A stretch of DNA of 64,000 nucleotides from Demequina globuliformis (GCF_000975155.1 NZ_BBRG01000002.1:1-64000); one strand, 5' to 3'; counted from the first letter of the stretch, positions 19,367-28,698 are shown. The notes: generated by a model not told the origin, from the sequence alone. Translations and numbers: made by a program.

Positions 19367-19380
19367 GGATCGGCTTTTCC

Positions 19381-20655
19381 ATGTTGCCAGCCAACTTGCG
19401 CGAGGACTTCCCGCTTCTGACCCGAACGGTCAGGAACGGGAAGCCCCTCGTGTACCTCGACTCGGGTGCGACCGCGCAGAAGCCGCGCGTGGTGCTCGAC
19501 GCCGAACGTGACTTCTACGAGGCGCATAATGCTGCCGTCCAGCGTGGCGCGCACTTGCTCGCCGAGGAAGCCACGGAGCTCTTCGAGGGAGCGCGTGCCG
19601 ACGTCGCGGCCTTTGTGGGCGCTCAGGCGGAGGAGATTGTCTGGACGGAAAACGCCACCGCTGCGATCAACCTGGTCGCCAGTGGCATGGGCAACGCGTC
19701 GGCCGGCATCGGCGGCGACGAGTCGGCGAGGTTCCGCCTGGGGCCTGGCGACGAAATCTGCGTGACCGAGACCGAGCACCACGCCAACCTTGTGCCGTGG
19801 CAGGCACTTGCGACGCGCACCGGCGCTACCTTGCGCTGGCTCCCGGTCGACGACGAGGGTCGCATGATCCTCGACGACCTGGACCAGCTGGTCACTGAGC
19901 GCACCCGCGTCCTCGCCTTCACCCACGTGTCGAATGTGACGGGTCTCATCTCTCCGGTGCAGACGCTCGTAGAGCGCGCCAAGGCCGTGGGCGCCTTCAC
20001 CGTGCTGGATGGCTGCCAGTCCGTGCCCCACCTACCCGTGGACGTGCGCGCACTCGACATCGACTTCATGGCGATGAGCGCCCACAAAATGCTTGGCCCC
20101 ACAGGCATCGGTGCTCTCTACGGGCGCAAGGAACTTCTTGATGCCCTCCCTCCGTCGATCTTTGGCGGCGGTGCGGTGAAGGTTGTCACCATGGAGGAGA
20201 CAAGCTGGCAAGAAGCGCCAATGCGCTTCGAAGCCGGCTCGCAGCCCGTGGCCCAGATCGTGGGGATGGGGGCCGCGGCGCGGTACCTCGGTGGCCTGGG
20301 CATGGCAGAGGTCGAGGCACACGAACGCCACATCGCTGCGATCATGCGTGAAGGCGTCGCCCAGATCCCGGGTGTGCGCCTGCTTGGGCCCATTGGCGAC
20401 GAGAACGCGCGCGATGTCATCGGACTCGCGACGGTGGTCGTCGACGGAGTGCACCCGCACGACGTGGGCCAGGTGCTCGACGATGCAGGCATCGCCGTGC
20501 GCGTCGGCCACCACTGCAACCAACCTCTTCACCGCCGGTTTGGGGTGACGGGATCGACCCGTGCGAGCGCGCACGTGTACACGACCGAGGACGACGCCCG
20601 CGCGTTCATCGAAGCGTTGGCGACCGTCCCTGCTTTCTTCGGAGTGTCCTCATGA
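19381..20655 (+). CDS. sufS: Cysteine desulfurase SufS
   Basis: 424 residues, type II desulfurase. The PLP Lys is Lys236 in MSAHKMLGPTGIG, the catalytic Cys is Cys379 in VRVGHHCNQPL, and the STRASAHVYTTEDD end motif matches the class. TEHHANLVPW and DGCQSVPHLPVDV are further PLP-pocket segments. It supplies sulfane sulfur to SufU, whose gene overlaps its stop by 4 bases. Confidence 0.96.
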   Translation: MLPANLREDFPLLTRTVRNGKPLVYLDSGATAQKPRVVLDAERDFYEAHNAAVQRGAHLLAEEATELFEGARADVAAFVGAQAEEIVWTENATAAINLVASGMGNASAGIGGDESARFRLGPGDEICVTETEHHANLVPWQALATRTGATLRWLPVDDEGRMILDDLDQLVTERTRVLAFTHVSNVTGLISPVQTLVERAKAVGAFTVLDGCQSVPHLPVDVRALDIDFMAMSAHKMLGPTGIGALYGRKELLDALPPSIFGGGAVKVVTMEETSWQEAPMRFEAGSQPVAQIVGMGAAARYLGGLGMAEVEAHERHIAAIMREGVAQIPGVRLLGPIGDENARDVIGLATVVVDGVHPHDVGQVLDDAGIAVRVGHHCNQPLHRRFGVTGSTRASAHVYTTEDDARAFIEALATVPAFFGVSS

Positions 20656-21113
20656 GCAGTCTTGAACAGATGTATCAGCAGGTCATCATGGACCACGCCC
20701 GCGAGGCACATGGCCGCGGTCTGGTCGACCTCGACCTGGTGCAGGTAGGGGAGTCGCACCAGGTCAACACCACGTGCGGCGACGAGATTCGCCTCCGCGT
20801 GGGCCTCGATCACGACACCGTGGCGTCGGTCACGTGGGAGGGCCAGGGCTGCTCAATTTCGCAGGCATCGGTATCTGTGCTCCACGAACTTGTGGAAGGG
20901 CAAGACCTCACCGACGCTGAGGCGACGATGGAGGCCTTCCGTGCCCTCATGCAGGCCAAGGGCGAGGCGCCCGATGACGACCAAGAAGAGATTCTCGGCG
21001 ACGCAACCGCGTTCGTCGGAGTGGGAAAGTACCCGGCGCGCATCAAGTGCGCCATGCTGGGATGGATGGCGTTCAAGGACGCGATCATCCAGGCGCGAAA
21101 GGACCAGTCATGA
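20652..21113 (+). CDS. sufU: Sulfur relay/scaffold protein SufU
   Basis: 153 residues. The zinc-binding and sulfur-accepting residues of SufU are visible: Cys and Asp in NTTCGDEI, Cys in WEGQGCSIS, and Cys in YPARIKCAMLGW. It also has the SufU-specific insertion before the last Cys. Takes sulfur from SufS by a thiol-zinc swap in the family. ATGA overlaps on both ends show a coupled operon. Confidence 0.95.
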   Translation: MSSLEQMYQQVIMDHAREAHGRGLVDLDLVQVGESHQVNTTCGDEIRLRVGLDHDTVASVTWEGQGCSISQASVSVLHELVEGQDLTDAEATMEAFRALMQAKGEAPDDDQEEILGDATAFVGVGKYPARIKCAMLGWMAFKDAIIQARKDQS

Positions 21114-21436
21114 CTGAAACGAGTACCCCGCCGAACGCGGCGGATGTGGAAGAGGCGTTGCGAGACGTCATTGACCCGGAACTGGGCATCAACGTGGTCG
21201 ACCTTGGCCTCGTGTACGGCGTCGCGCTGGATGAGAACCAGCACGCTGTCGTCGATATGACGCTCACGTCCGCGGCGTGCCCCCTGACCGACGTGATCGA
21301 GGACCAGGCCGGCCAGGCGCTGGAAGGCCTCGTGAACGGATTCCGCATCAATTGGGTGTGGATGCCGCCGTGGGGCCCTGACAAGATCACGGACGACGGC
21401 CGTGAGCAGCTGCGTGCTCTCGGATTCAACGTCTAA
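21110..21436 (+). CDS. sufT: SufT / MIP18-family Fe-S assembly factor
   Basis: 108 residues from the ATG overlapping the sufU stop; the earlier in-frame ATG at 21047 lies inside sufU. The DUF59/MIP18 core is DVIDPELGINVVDLGLVYGV and DMTLTSAACPLTDVI with the conserved Cys. The family helps Fe-S maturation of targets in Gram-positive bacteria. Last gene of the operon, followed by a strong terminator. Confidence 0.92.
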   Translation: MTETSTPPNAADVEEALRDVIDPELGINVVDLGLVYGVALDENQHAVVDMTLTSAACPLTDVIEDQAGQALEGLVNGFRINWVWMPPWGPDKITDDGREQLRALGFNV

Positions 21437-21450
21437 TCAGATGTCGCGGT

Positions 21451-21486
21451 AACGCGCCGGCTCCCTTCGGGGTGCCGGCGCGTTTC
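21451..21486 (+). terminator. Terminator at the end of the SUF operon
   Basis: AACGCGCCGGC pairs with GCCGGCGCGTT over 11 bp with a loop of about 12 bases, followed by TTCT. It lies between the convergent sufT and permease genes and may act for both. Confidence 0.8.
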
Positions 21487-21500
21487 TGTGCGTGCTGGGG

Positions 21501-22949
21501 CTAGAGGGCGATGTGGCCCGTGGCGAGAGCCCACACGCCCACCACTGCGCCCACGGACGCGAGCACGCACAGCACGGCTTCCGCACGAGTAAAGACGGTG
21601 CGACCGCGTTGCTTGCGGGACCACACGTAGATGAAGCTCGCGGGCGCGTAGATGATGAGCGCGAGGAGGGCGTACTTCAGGCCCATGGCGTACACGAGGT
21701 ACAAGGCGTACACGGTAGCAATCGTGGCCGCAGCAATTGCGGTGGCGGCACGTCCACCGCGCAACGCCAGCTTGAGTCCAAAGCCTGCGGTGAGCAGGTA
21801 CGGCAGAATCGCCAGCGCGCTCGTCAGTTCAAGCGAGAAATCAAAAGCACTTTCCGCGAAGAACGCGATGACGAGAAACAGCTGAGTGACGAGCGATGTC
21901 ACCAACAGTGCACGGACAGGCACGTCCCGTCGATTGACGTGGGTGAGCACCGGGGGAGCGTCGCCATCCTTGGCGGTCATGAACAGCGACTCGACGGCCA
22001 AAAGACACCACGCAAGGTAGGCCCCGAGCACCGAGACCAGCAGGCCGAGCCCAATGACCCACGCTCCCCATGCACCGACTGCTGCCTCGAGCACGCCCGC
22101 GACGGAAGGCTGACGCAGGGCAGCGATGTCTTCGCGTGGGAGCACGCCGTAGCTGAGCATCGTGACCGCGACAAAAATGGCGAGCACGGTGAGGAACCCC
22201 CACACGGTCGCTTTGCCGATGTCCTCGCGCTTCTTCGCCCAGCGTGAATAGACACTGGCACCTTCGATGCCGATGAAGACAAAGACCGTGACGAGCATGG
22301 TGGAGCGCACCTGGTCGGAGAGGCTTCCGAGCGCATCATCCGCCCAGAGGTTGTCGACAAAGACGTCCCACGAGAAGCCCCCGCCAATGAGGAGGATCGC
22401 GAAGATCGCGAGCGGCACCATCTTGGCGAGCGTGGCGATGCCATTGATGATCGTCGCGCCCGTGACGCCCTTTTGGATGATGAAGTGAAAGAGCCAAATC
22501 CCGCCGGTGCCGAGCAAGAGTGCCCACACGGTATCGCCGTCGCCAAAGGCGGGAACAACGCCGCCAACGGTAGACGCCACCAGCACCCAATACGTGACGT
22601 TGGCCACGCACGCGCTCACCCAGTATCCGAAGGCGGAGAAGAAGCCCACGTAGTCGCCAAAGCCGGCGCGGGCGTACGCAAAGATGCCGGAGTCGAGGTC
22701 CGGCCGGGCGATGGCGAGGCGCTGGAATACGAAAGCGAGGGCGAGCATGCCACCACCCGCGATTGCCCACGCGATGAGCGCCCCTACTACCCCTGTCGAG
22801 TCTGCGAACTGCCCGGGAAGTGAATAGACTCCGGCGCCGACCATCGTGCCGACGACCATCGCCGTGAGGACTGGAACCGACATGGTCCCGCCGGCGCCGC
22901 CAGCGGGCGCCTCCGGAGCGCCGCTGGTCCCGTTGCCGTCGCCGCTCAT
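21501..22949 (-). CDS. APC-family amino acid permease/antiporter (ArcD/YjeM-like)
   Basis: 482 residues from the ATG with GGGAGG 5 bases upstream; an ATG at 22967 without a ribosome site would add six residues. About 12-13 membrane helices. The first helix has the APC motif VVGTMVGAGVYSLPGQFA, and VFIGIEGASVYSRWAKKR is the conserved helix 6 region. It resembles basic amino acid/polyamine antiporters such as arginine-ornithine exchangers; the real substrate is not known. The N-terminus is a Gly/Ala-rich cytoplasmic tail. Confidence 0.88.
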   Translation of the reverse strand: MSGDGNGTSGAPEAPAGGAGGTMSVPVLTAMVVGTMVGAGVYSLPGQFADSTGVVGALIAWAIAGGGMLALAFVFQRLAIARPDLDSGIFAYARAGFGDYVGFFSAFGYWVSACVANVTYWVLVASTVGGVVPAFGDGDTVWALLLGTGGIWLFHFIIQKGVTGATIINGIATLAKMVPLAIFAILLIGGGFSWDVFVDNLWADDALGSLSDQVRSTMLVTVFVFIGIEGASVYSRWAKKREDIGKATVWGFLTVLAIFVAVTMLSYGVLPREDIAALRQPSVAGVLEAAVGAWGAWVIGLGLLVSVLGAYLAWCLLAVESLFMTAKDGDAPPVLTHVNRRDVPVRALLVTSLVTQLFLVIAFFAESAFDFSLELTSALAILPYLLTAGFGLKLALRGGRAATAIAAATIATVYALYLVYAMGLKYALLALIIYAPASFIYVWSRKQRGRTVFTRAEAVLCVLASVGAVVGVWALATGHIAL

Positions 22950-22979
22950 ACGACCTCCCTGGAACATGCCGGTAGCGTC

Positions 22980-22985
22980 AGCCTA
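22980..22985 (-). promoter_or_regulatory. Putative -10 box (TAGGCT) of the permease gene
   Basis: TAGGCT on the minus strand, 30 bases before the start, leaves room for a leader that contains the GGGAGG ribosome site. No clear -35. Confidence 0.35.
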
Positions 22986-23015
22986 GACCGCGGGCCACTC
23001 ATGCGGCGGGATACC

Positions 23016-23846
23016 TCAGGGCGCGGTCGCATCGCGGCGCGGCGCGGTGAGCTTGTCAAAGGCTTCCTCGCGGGACATCTCGGCTCCAGTCGTGCGTGAG
23101 CCGGGGGCCGCCGGGGGAGCGACGGTGCCGGTGGTGCGCTTGGGGGCCGAGCCACTGCGACCACGCAGGCGTTGAGCAGTCTTGGCAGCCTTCTTTGCCC
23201 GCCGTTGCTCCCGCTTGCTACGGACCTCGTCGGTGGCGTCCCACTCCTCGCCAATGCCGCGCGCGTGTATCGCTTGGCCCAGGTCGAGTGCAAAGCCCAC
23301 CGTGCGAGTGGTGGTGGGGAAGATGACGGCCCGCAGTGACCGGTCCAAGCCTCGTGCTCGGGCGGCTTGCCGGGACTCGGCGTAGATCTGCGCGACCTCA
23401 GGCAACGCGCGCAACATGATGGCGAACATCAAGCCAATGGTGTCCGGCGGCAAGATTGCCTTGAGGGGCCGTGCGAGCGTGGCGACGAAGTCGAGCATCG
23501 CCGCCATGGACGTCGAACTCGACACGGCGAGGGCGAGCGAGACAATCGCAATGAGGTCCGCACACACATCCGCCGCACGCCACCAGTCGCCGCGCCACAT
23601 AAACAGCGCCGACGACAACGCGCCCACCACAAACGTGCCGAGGAGCGTCAACGCCGTGACCTTCGCCGGTGGCATGGTGCTCGCCAACAGGAGGAGCGAT
23701 GCACACATGATGCCGATGGAGGTCACCGCGTCGCTGGAGACGAGGACCACCATGGTGGTGACGACGAGCAGGGTCACCTTGAACCACGCCGGGGCCTTGT
23801 GCAGCGGCGTATCGCGCGGCCGGAACAGGCCGAGCGTCGAGATCAC
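23016..23846 (-). CDS. bioN: ECF transporter transmembrane component (EcfT/BioN)
   Basis: 276 residues, GTG start overlapping the end of the ATPase gene (GTGA). About five membrane helices are followed by the two coupling helices with Ala-Arg-Gly motifs in ESRQAARARGLDR and QAIHARGIGEEW that contact the ATPases. The tail beyond about 215 is basic and disordered. With bioM and bioY it forms a complete dedicated biotin importer. Confidence 0.9.
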   Translation of the reverse strand: MISTLGLFRPRDTPLHKAPAWFKVTLLVVTTMVVLVSSDAVTSIGIMCASLLLLASTMPPAKVTALTLLGTFVVGALSSALFMWRGDWWRAADVCADLIAIVSLALAVSSSTSMAAMLDFVATLARPLKAILPPDTIGLMFAIMLRALPEVAQIYAESRQAARARGLDRSLRAVIFPTTTRTVGFALDLGQAIHARGIGEEWDATDEVRSKREQRRAKKAAKTAQRLRGRSGSAPKRTTGTVAPPAAPGSRTTGAEMSREEAFDKLTAPRRDATAP

Positions 23847-24550
23847 TGCTGATCCCTCCTGGAGGTGCGGCCGAACATGAGGTCACGGTAACGCTGGATG
23901 GCCTCTGCGGGCGCGCCGTCGTAGGCAATCTGCCCGTTGTCGACCACCAGGGTGCGTTCCGCACGGGACGCGGAGTCCAAGTCGTGCGTGCACTCGATGA
24001 GTTGCACCGGCAGCGAGCGCAGCAGCGCCCCCACGTGTGCGCGCCACCGAAGGTCGAGCAGCGTCGTGGGCTCGTCAGCGATGATCACCGACGGCGTGAC
24101 GGCGAGCACTCCTGCCATGGCGAGCAACTGGCGTTGTCCGCCCGAGAGCGCACTGACCGAGACATCGGCCCGGTCGCCCAAGCCAATCTCCTCAAGCGCG
24201 TCAAGCGCGGCCTTGGTGCGCTGGGTCTTGTCTTTGATCGAGCGGCGCAACGACAACATGACGTCCTCGACGGCCGTCGGCATGATGAGCTGTGCGGAGG
24301 GGTCGGTGAAGAGGAAGCCTACGCGCCGGCGCACCTCCGCGCCGTGCTTGGCGACGTCCATGCCATCGACTTCCACAGAGCCCTCCGTGGGAGGAATGAG
24401 GCCGTTGATGAGGCGCACCAGCGTTGACTTGCCGCCGCCGTTGGCGCCCACAATGCTGATGTGGCGCTCGGTGAGCGTCAGGGTGGTGGGCTGCAGGATC
24501 GTCACGCCCGTGTCGGGCGCAATGACTGACGCCCCCTTGAACTCGATCAT
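23843..24550 (-). CDS. bioM: ECF transporter ATPase (EcfA/BioM)
   Basis: 235 residues. Walker A GANGGGKSTLVRLING, signature LSGGQRQLLAMAGVL, Walker B SVIIADEPTTLLD and the switch His in IECTHDLDSASRAERT are all intact. One ATPase gene only, as in BioMNY-type transporters, where it would dimerise. It starts 9 bases after the bioY stop. Confidence 0.9.
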   Translation of the reverse strand: MIEFKGASVIAPDTGVTILQPTTLTLTERHISIVGANGGGKSTLVRLINGLIPPTEGSVEVDGMDVAKHGAEVRRRVGFLFTDPSAQLIMPTAVEDVMLSLRRSIKDKTQRTKAALDALEEIGLGDRADVSVSALSGGQRQLLAMAGVLAVTPSVIIADEPTTLLDLRWRAHVGALLRSLPVQLIECTHDLDSASRAERTLVVDNGQIAYDGAPAEAIQRYRDLMFGRTSRRDQQ

Positions 24551-24559
24551 GCGTCAAGG

Positions 24560-25171
24560 CTATGCGGTCGCGGCCTCTTTCTCGTCCACTGAGGCCGTCT
24601 GGGAGGCCGGAGCCGGCATGAGACGGGGGTATGCACGGTGGATGATCGCGGCCAGGGAGGCGGCCACGGCCACCTTGATGACGTCACCAATCATGAACGG
24701 CGCCATGGCGACTGTGGCCTGTCCGAGGGTCAGCCCGGTGTAGACCGACAGCCACGGGACGCCAATGGCATAGGTGACGGGGATTGACACCAGGCCAACG
24801 AGGAAGAGAACGCCGACGTTGAGGCGGGTACGGGTGCGCGCGGCTCGGGCGAGCCAACCGGTGAGGAACGCTGCGGGAATGAATCCGAGCAAGAACCCGC
24901 CAGTGGGGCCCGCGAGCACAGCCAGCCCTGCCGACAGGTTCGCGAAGATCGGCAGGCCTGCAAAACCGGCCGCGATATAGACGCATACAGCCGCCGCCCC
25001 TCGCCATGGCCCCAACACCAACCCTGCCAGCACCACCGCCAGGGTCTGTAGCGAGAACGGCACGCCGAACGCGAGGGTGACTTCCGGGACCAGGGTGGAG
25101 GCGGCGATGAAGGCCGCAAACACGGCGATGAGTGCGATGTTCATGCCTGAAAAGGCGTGGCGCGCTGACAT
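24560..25171 (-). CDS. bioY: Biotin ECF transporter substrate-binding protein BioY
   Basis: 203 residues from the ATG preceded by AAGGAGAACCC; the GTG at 25273 is too far upstream. BioY signature segments are FGVPFSLQTLAVVLAGLVLGPWRGA, AAGFAGLPIFANLSAG and GPTGGFLLGFIPAAFLTGWL, with six membrane helices. Captures biotin at the membrane. First gene of bioY-bioM-bioN; no biotin synthesis gene is in the window. Confidence 0.95.
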   Translation of the reverse strand: MSARHAFSGMNIALIAVFAAFIAASTLVPEVTLAFGVPFSLQTLAVVLAGLVLGPWRGAAAVCVYIAAGFAGLPIFANLSAGLAVLAGPTGGFLLGFIPAAFLTGWLARAARTRTRLNVGVLFLVGLVSIPVTYAIGVPWLSVYTGLTLGQATVAMAPFMIGDVIKVAVAASLAAIIHRAYPRLMPAPASQTASVDEKEAATA

Positions 25172-25303
25172 GGGTTCTCCTTGCGATAATGGACCGGCGC
25201 TCACGCTACTGGGCGGCCTCGCCCCGGAATGGGCGTTCGGGGCCCATGCGTGACATCGTTGTAGGAATCCCACGAACCACCTCGTCAGACGGAGAGTCTT
25301 TTA

Positions 25304-26902
25304 GTGATTAGCGCGCAAAATCTCGAGATGCGCATCGGCGCCAGGGTGCTCCTGCATCCCACGTCGTTCCATGTGAACGCGGGCGACCGCATTGGCCTCG
25401 TGGGGCGCAATGGTGCTGGCAAGACCACCATGACCCGGATCCTGGCCGGCGAGGGCCAACCGTCGGGTGGATCGGTGTCCCACAAAGGCAGCGTCGGCTA
25501 CCTTCCGCAGGACCCCCGCTCCGGTGACCTGAACCAGATCGCGAAGGATCGCATCCTGGAAGCTCGCGACCTTGCGAGCGTGAGCGCCAAAATGCGTGAG
25601 GCTGAGGAGGCGATGGCGGGAGCCGATGAGGCGGCGTCGATCAAGGCAATGGAGCGCTACCCCAAGCTGGAGGAGCGCTTCCGGGCTGCGGGCGGCTACG
25701 CGGCCGAGTCGGAGGCACACCGCATTGCTTCGAACCTCGGTCTCGATGAGCGCATCCTCGGTCAGCCGCTCCACACGCTCTCAGGCGGACAGCGCCGGCG
25801 TGTCGAGCTCGCGCGAATCCTGTTCTCCGATGCCGAGACTTTGCTCCTGGACGAGCCGACGAACCACCTCGATGCCGACTCCATCGTGTGGCTACGCGAG
25901 TTCCTTCGCCAGTACTCCGGCGGCTTGATCGTGATCAGCCACGACGTGGACCTCGTCCGCACTGTCGTGACGAAGGTGTTTTACCTCGACGCCAATCGCG
26001 GCGCCCTCGACCAGTACGCGATGGGGTGGGACTTGTACTTGCGCCAGCGTGAGGATGACGAGAAGCGTCGCCACACGGAGCGCCGCATCGCGGAGAAGAA
26101 GGCCGGCGCGCTCATGGCTCAGGCCGAGAAGATGCGCGCGAAGGCGTCCAAGGCGGTCGCCGCCCAACAGATGATCAAGCGCGCGGAGAAGCTCCTCGAA
26201 GGCACCGAGACCGAGCGGGTGACTGACAAGGTTGCGTCCCTGCGGTTCCCGACCCCGGCGCCATGTGGCAAGACGCCACTGCGAGGCCATGGACTGTCCA
26301 AGAGCTATGGCTCCTTGGAAGTGTTCATGGACGTGGACCTGGCGATCGACAGGGGCTCCCGCGTGGTGGTGCTCGGATTCAACGGCGCGGGCAAGACGAC
26401 CCTCTTGCGACTGCTGTCGGGGACCGAGCAGCCCGACACCGGGGTCGTCGAAGCGGGTCACGGGCTCAAGCTGGGCTATTACGCGCAGGAGCACGACACG
26501 CTCGACATGGATGCGACGGTGGCAGAGAACATGCGCCATGCCGCCCCGGACCTGGGTGACACCGAGGTGCGCAAGGTGCTGGGGTCCTTCCTGTTCTCGG
26601 GGGACGACGCAGACAAGCCCACTAAGGTGCTGTCGGGTGGCGAGAAGACCCGCCTCGCGCTGGCGACGCTCGTGGTGAGCCAAGCCAACGTCCTGTTGCT
26701 GGACGAGCCGACCAACAACCTTGACCCGGCTTCGCGCGCTGAAATTTTGGGGGCGCTGCGCACTTACGAGGGCGCCGTGGTGCTGGTCACTCACGATGAA
26801 GGCGCAGTGGACGCCCTCGAACCCGAGCGCGTGTTGTTGCTACCGGACGCCGACGAGGACTTGTGGAACGACAGCTACCGGGATCTCATCACCCTGGCGT
26901 AG
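25304..26902 (+). CDS. ABC-F family ATPase (ribosome-associated)
   Basis: 532 residues, GTG start with GGAGAG upstream. Two ABC domains without membrane segments: Walker A GRNGAGKTT and GFNGAGKTT, signatures LSGGQRRRVELAR and LSGGEKTRLALAT, Walker B LLLDEPTNHLD and LLLDEPTNNLD. A charged helical linker (about 245-290, KRRHTERRIAEKKAGALM) joins them. ABC-F proteins act on the ribosome in translation control or antibiotic protection; the subgroup is unclear. Convergent with SURF1, 13 bases apart. Confidence 0.92.
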   Translation: MISAQNLEMRIGARVLLHPTSFHVNAGDRIGLVGRNGAGKTTMTRILAGEGQPSGGSVSHKGSVGYLPQDPRSGDLNQIAKDRILEARDLASVSAKMREAEEAMAGADEAASIKAMERYPKLEERFRAAGGYAAESEAHRIASNLGLDERILGQPLHTLSGGQRRRVELARILFSDAETLLLDEPTNHLDADSIVWLREFLRQYSGGLIVISHDVDLVRTVVTKVFYLDANRGALDQYAMGWDLYLRQREDDEKRRHTERRIAEKKAGALMAQAEKMRAKASKAVAAQQMIKRAEKLLEGTETERVTDKVASLRFPTPAPCGKTPLRGHGLSKSYGSLEVFMDVDLAIDRGSRVVVLGFNGAGKTTLLRLLSGTEQPDTGVVEAGHGLKLGYYAQEHDTLDMDATVAENMRHAAPDLGDTEVRKVLGSFLFSGDDADKPTKVLSGGEKTRLALATLVVSQANVLLLDEPTNNLDPASRAEILGALRTYEGAVVLVTHDEGAVDALEPERVLLLPDADEDLWNDSYRDLITLA

Positions 26903-26915
26903 CCAGCCAGTCCGG

Positions 26916-27860
26916 CTAGAGCGCGTCCTCGATTTCCTCGTCGGAGGGGCCCCGCCGACGACGCCGCTTGGCTGCGCCGCGGGTCAGGGCCGATGCCCCG
27001 GGCGACTGAGCAGGGGCCTCAGTCGTGCGTGACCTGGTAGCCGCGGTTGCAGGGGCGGACACTGCAGCGGGGGCTGAGGGCTGAGGGCCCGGCGCCGCCG
27101 GCAGCTGCTCGTTTTCGGCGCGCGTGCGCGCGAGTTCGCCGGCGTCGCGGCGCAGCAACAGCACGGCCCCGAGTGGCGCGAGCGCGGCGAAGACCCACCA
27201 CTGCCAGGCATACGCCAGGTGCGGCCCCAACGACAGCTCGGGTAGCGGTACCTGCTCGCCCACCACGGTGTCGCGGCAGCCGTCCTCGTCGCAGTAGTCG
27301 CGGATCATGAGGTAGCCAGGAACCACGTCTCCGGCAGGCTCGCCAAGTTGTGCGGGTGTGATGCGGGAGACCGAGTCATCGGCGCGCTTGCCGTCGTCGT
27401 CCTCCCACGCGCGGACGACGCCGGTCACGGTGACCGGGCTGTCCGTGTAGACGGGCATGGCAGGGTCGTCGAGCGGGCCGGGTTGGGGAATCCAGCCCAC
27501 GGAGACCAAGACCGACTGGCCGTCCGTCGTGTCAAGCCATGCCAGGTACTGCCACGCGGGAGTCGAGTCAATGGGACGACCGCGCAGTACCGTGGCCGTC
27601 GCGGGGTCAAACACGCCCTCGACCGTGACCGTGCGCCATTCGGCATCAGGCGGAAGATCGTTGGCGCCTGCAGGGATCACGTCTCCTATGGGAGCGACCG
27701 GCTCGTGCCGGGCGACTTCGTACGCATCGCGCGCTTCAGTCTTGACCTCGTGCCGGCCGTGCTGCCAATCGCCGAGCACAATCGCAACCCCACTGATGGC
27801 GAGCGCAATCCCGAGCGTGATGCACACGCGAATGGGGGACAGGCCACGGAAGATCACCAT
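26916..27860 (-). CDS. SURF1-family cytochrome oxidase assembly protein
   Basis: 314 residues from MVIFRGLSP; the longer frame to 27956 crosses the fabG promoter. Two membrane helices (about 10-32 and 218-238) enclose the periplasmic domain with the SURF1 marks LGDWQHGRHEVK, RGRPIDSTPAWQYLAWL and VGWIPQPG. The cytoplasmic C-terminal tail (from 250) is Ala/Pro-rich then basic and acidic. Assists heme a insertion into cytochrome oxidase, which agrees with ctaA in this window. Confidence 0.9.
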   Translation of the reverse strand: MVIFRGLSPIRVCITLGIALAISGVAIVLGDWQHGRHEVKTEARDAYEVARHEPVAPIGDVIPAGANDLPPDAEWRTVTVEGVFDPATATVLRGRPIDSTPAWQYLAWLDTTDGQSVLVSVGWIPQPGPLDDPAMPVYTDSPVTVTGVVRAWEDDDGKRADDSVSRITPAQLGEPAGDVVPGYLMIRDYCDEDGCRDTVVGEQVPLPELSLGPHLAYAWQWWVFAALAPLGAVLLLRRDAGELARTRAENEQLPAAPGPQPSAPAAVSAPATAATRSRTTEAPAQSPGASALTRGAAKRRRRRGPSDEEIEDAL

Positions 27861-27902
27861 GCGATCGTAGTCGCGCTGTGCGGCGTGGATGGACTCATTC
27901 GG

Positions 27903-27908
27903 TACGGT
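27903..27908 (+). promoter_or_regulatory. Putative -10 box (TACGGT) of fabG, leaderless
   Basis: TACGGT ends 7 bases before the ATG at 27916; no Shine-Dalgarno. Confidence 0.5.
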
Positions 27909-27915
27909 GGCACCC

Positions 27916-28620
27916 ATGACACGACACGTCCTCGTTACTGGAGCCAACCGCGGCATCGGTCGCTCGATTGCTCAGTCCTTTGTGGCCGCCGGCTACACCG
28001 TCTCTTCGATTCACCGCAGTGGTGACCTCCCTGATGGGGTCGACGGTGAAATCGCGGACATCACGGACACGGACGGCGTGAACGCCGCGTTCGACGCTCT
28101 CGAGGCACGGCACGGACGCGTCGAGATCCTCGTGGCCAATGCTGGCATCACGAAGGACGGGCTGCTGATGCGGATGTCCGACGACGACTTCACGTCGGTC
28201 CTGGACGTCAACCTTGCCGGCACCTTCCGGTGCGTGCGGCGCGCCTCAAACTCGATGCTGCGCCAGCGCTTTGGACGCATCATTTTGGTGGGGTCAGTGG
28301 TGGGCTTGATGGGCAACCCAGGTCAGGTCAACTACTCGTCGTCGAAGTCCGCCCTGGTGGGGATGGCGCGCTCCATCACTCGCGAGATTGGCAGCCGCGG
28401 CATCACTGCCAACGTCATCGCGCCGGGTTTCATCACGACCGACATGACGGATGAACTGCCTGAGGACACCAAGAAGCAGTACGAGGCGACAATCCCCGCC
28501 AAGCGGTTCGGCAACACGGACGACGTCGCCGCCGCGGCCCTGTACCTTGCGTCTGACGCGGCCGGGTATGTCTCAGGCGCGGTTCTGCCGGTAGACGGCG
28601 GGCTCGGCATGGGGCACTAG
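27916..28620 (+). CDS. fabG: 3-oxoacyl-ACP reductase FabG
   Basis: 234 residues from MTRHVLVTGANRGIG; ATG 27889 upstream precedes the -10 box and is unlikely. Short-chain reductase motifs: TGANRGIGRSIA (NADP site), NAGITKDGLLMRM, and the Ser-Tyr-Lys triad with GSVVGL and NYSSSKSALVG. Ends VSGAVLPVDGGLGMGH. It reduces 3-oxoacyl-ACP in fatty acid synthesis. The enoyl reductase fabI lies 1.5 kb downstream, separated by a permease on the other strand, whereas in mycobacteria mabA-inhA are adjacent. Confidence 0.93.
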   Translation: MTRHVLVTGANRGIGRSIAQSFVAAGYTVSSIHRSGDLPDGVDGEIADITDTDGVNAAFDALEARHGRVEILVANAGITKDGLLMRMSDDDFTSVLDVNLAGTFRCVRRASNSMLRQRFGRIILVGSVVGLMGNPGQVNYSSSKSALVGMARSITREIGSRGITANVIAPGFITTDMTDELPEDTKKQYEATIPAKRFGNTDDVAAAALYLASDAAGYVSGAVLPVDGGLGMGH

Positions 28621-28638
28621 TCCAGCTGTTGCCGCCGC

Positions 28639-28688
28639 AACGTGAGGAGGGCCGATGCGGTGATCACCGCATCGGCCCTCCTCACGTT
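28639..28688. terminator. Perfect 50-bp palindrome, bidirectional terminator
   Basis: Every base of 28639-28663 pairs with 28664-28688 (ends AACGTGAGG/CCTCACGTT, centre GGTGATCACC). It lies between the convergent fabG and uracil permease genes and is followed by CTTTG. Strong in both directions. Confidence 0.85.
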
Positions 28689-28698
28689 CTTTGTGGGG

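Noticed and set aside
25172-25273. Longer BioY from the GTG at 25273
   Set aside because: The added residues are not hydrophobic or conserved, and AAGGAG lies directly before the ATG at 25171.
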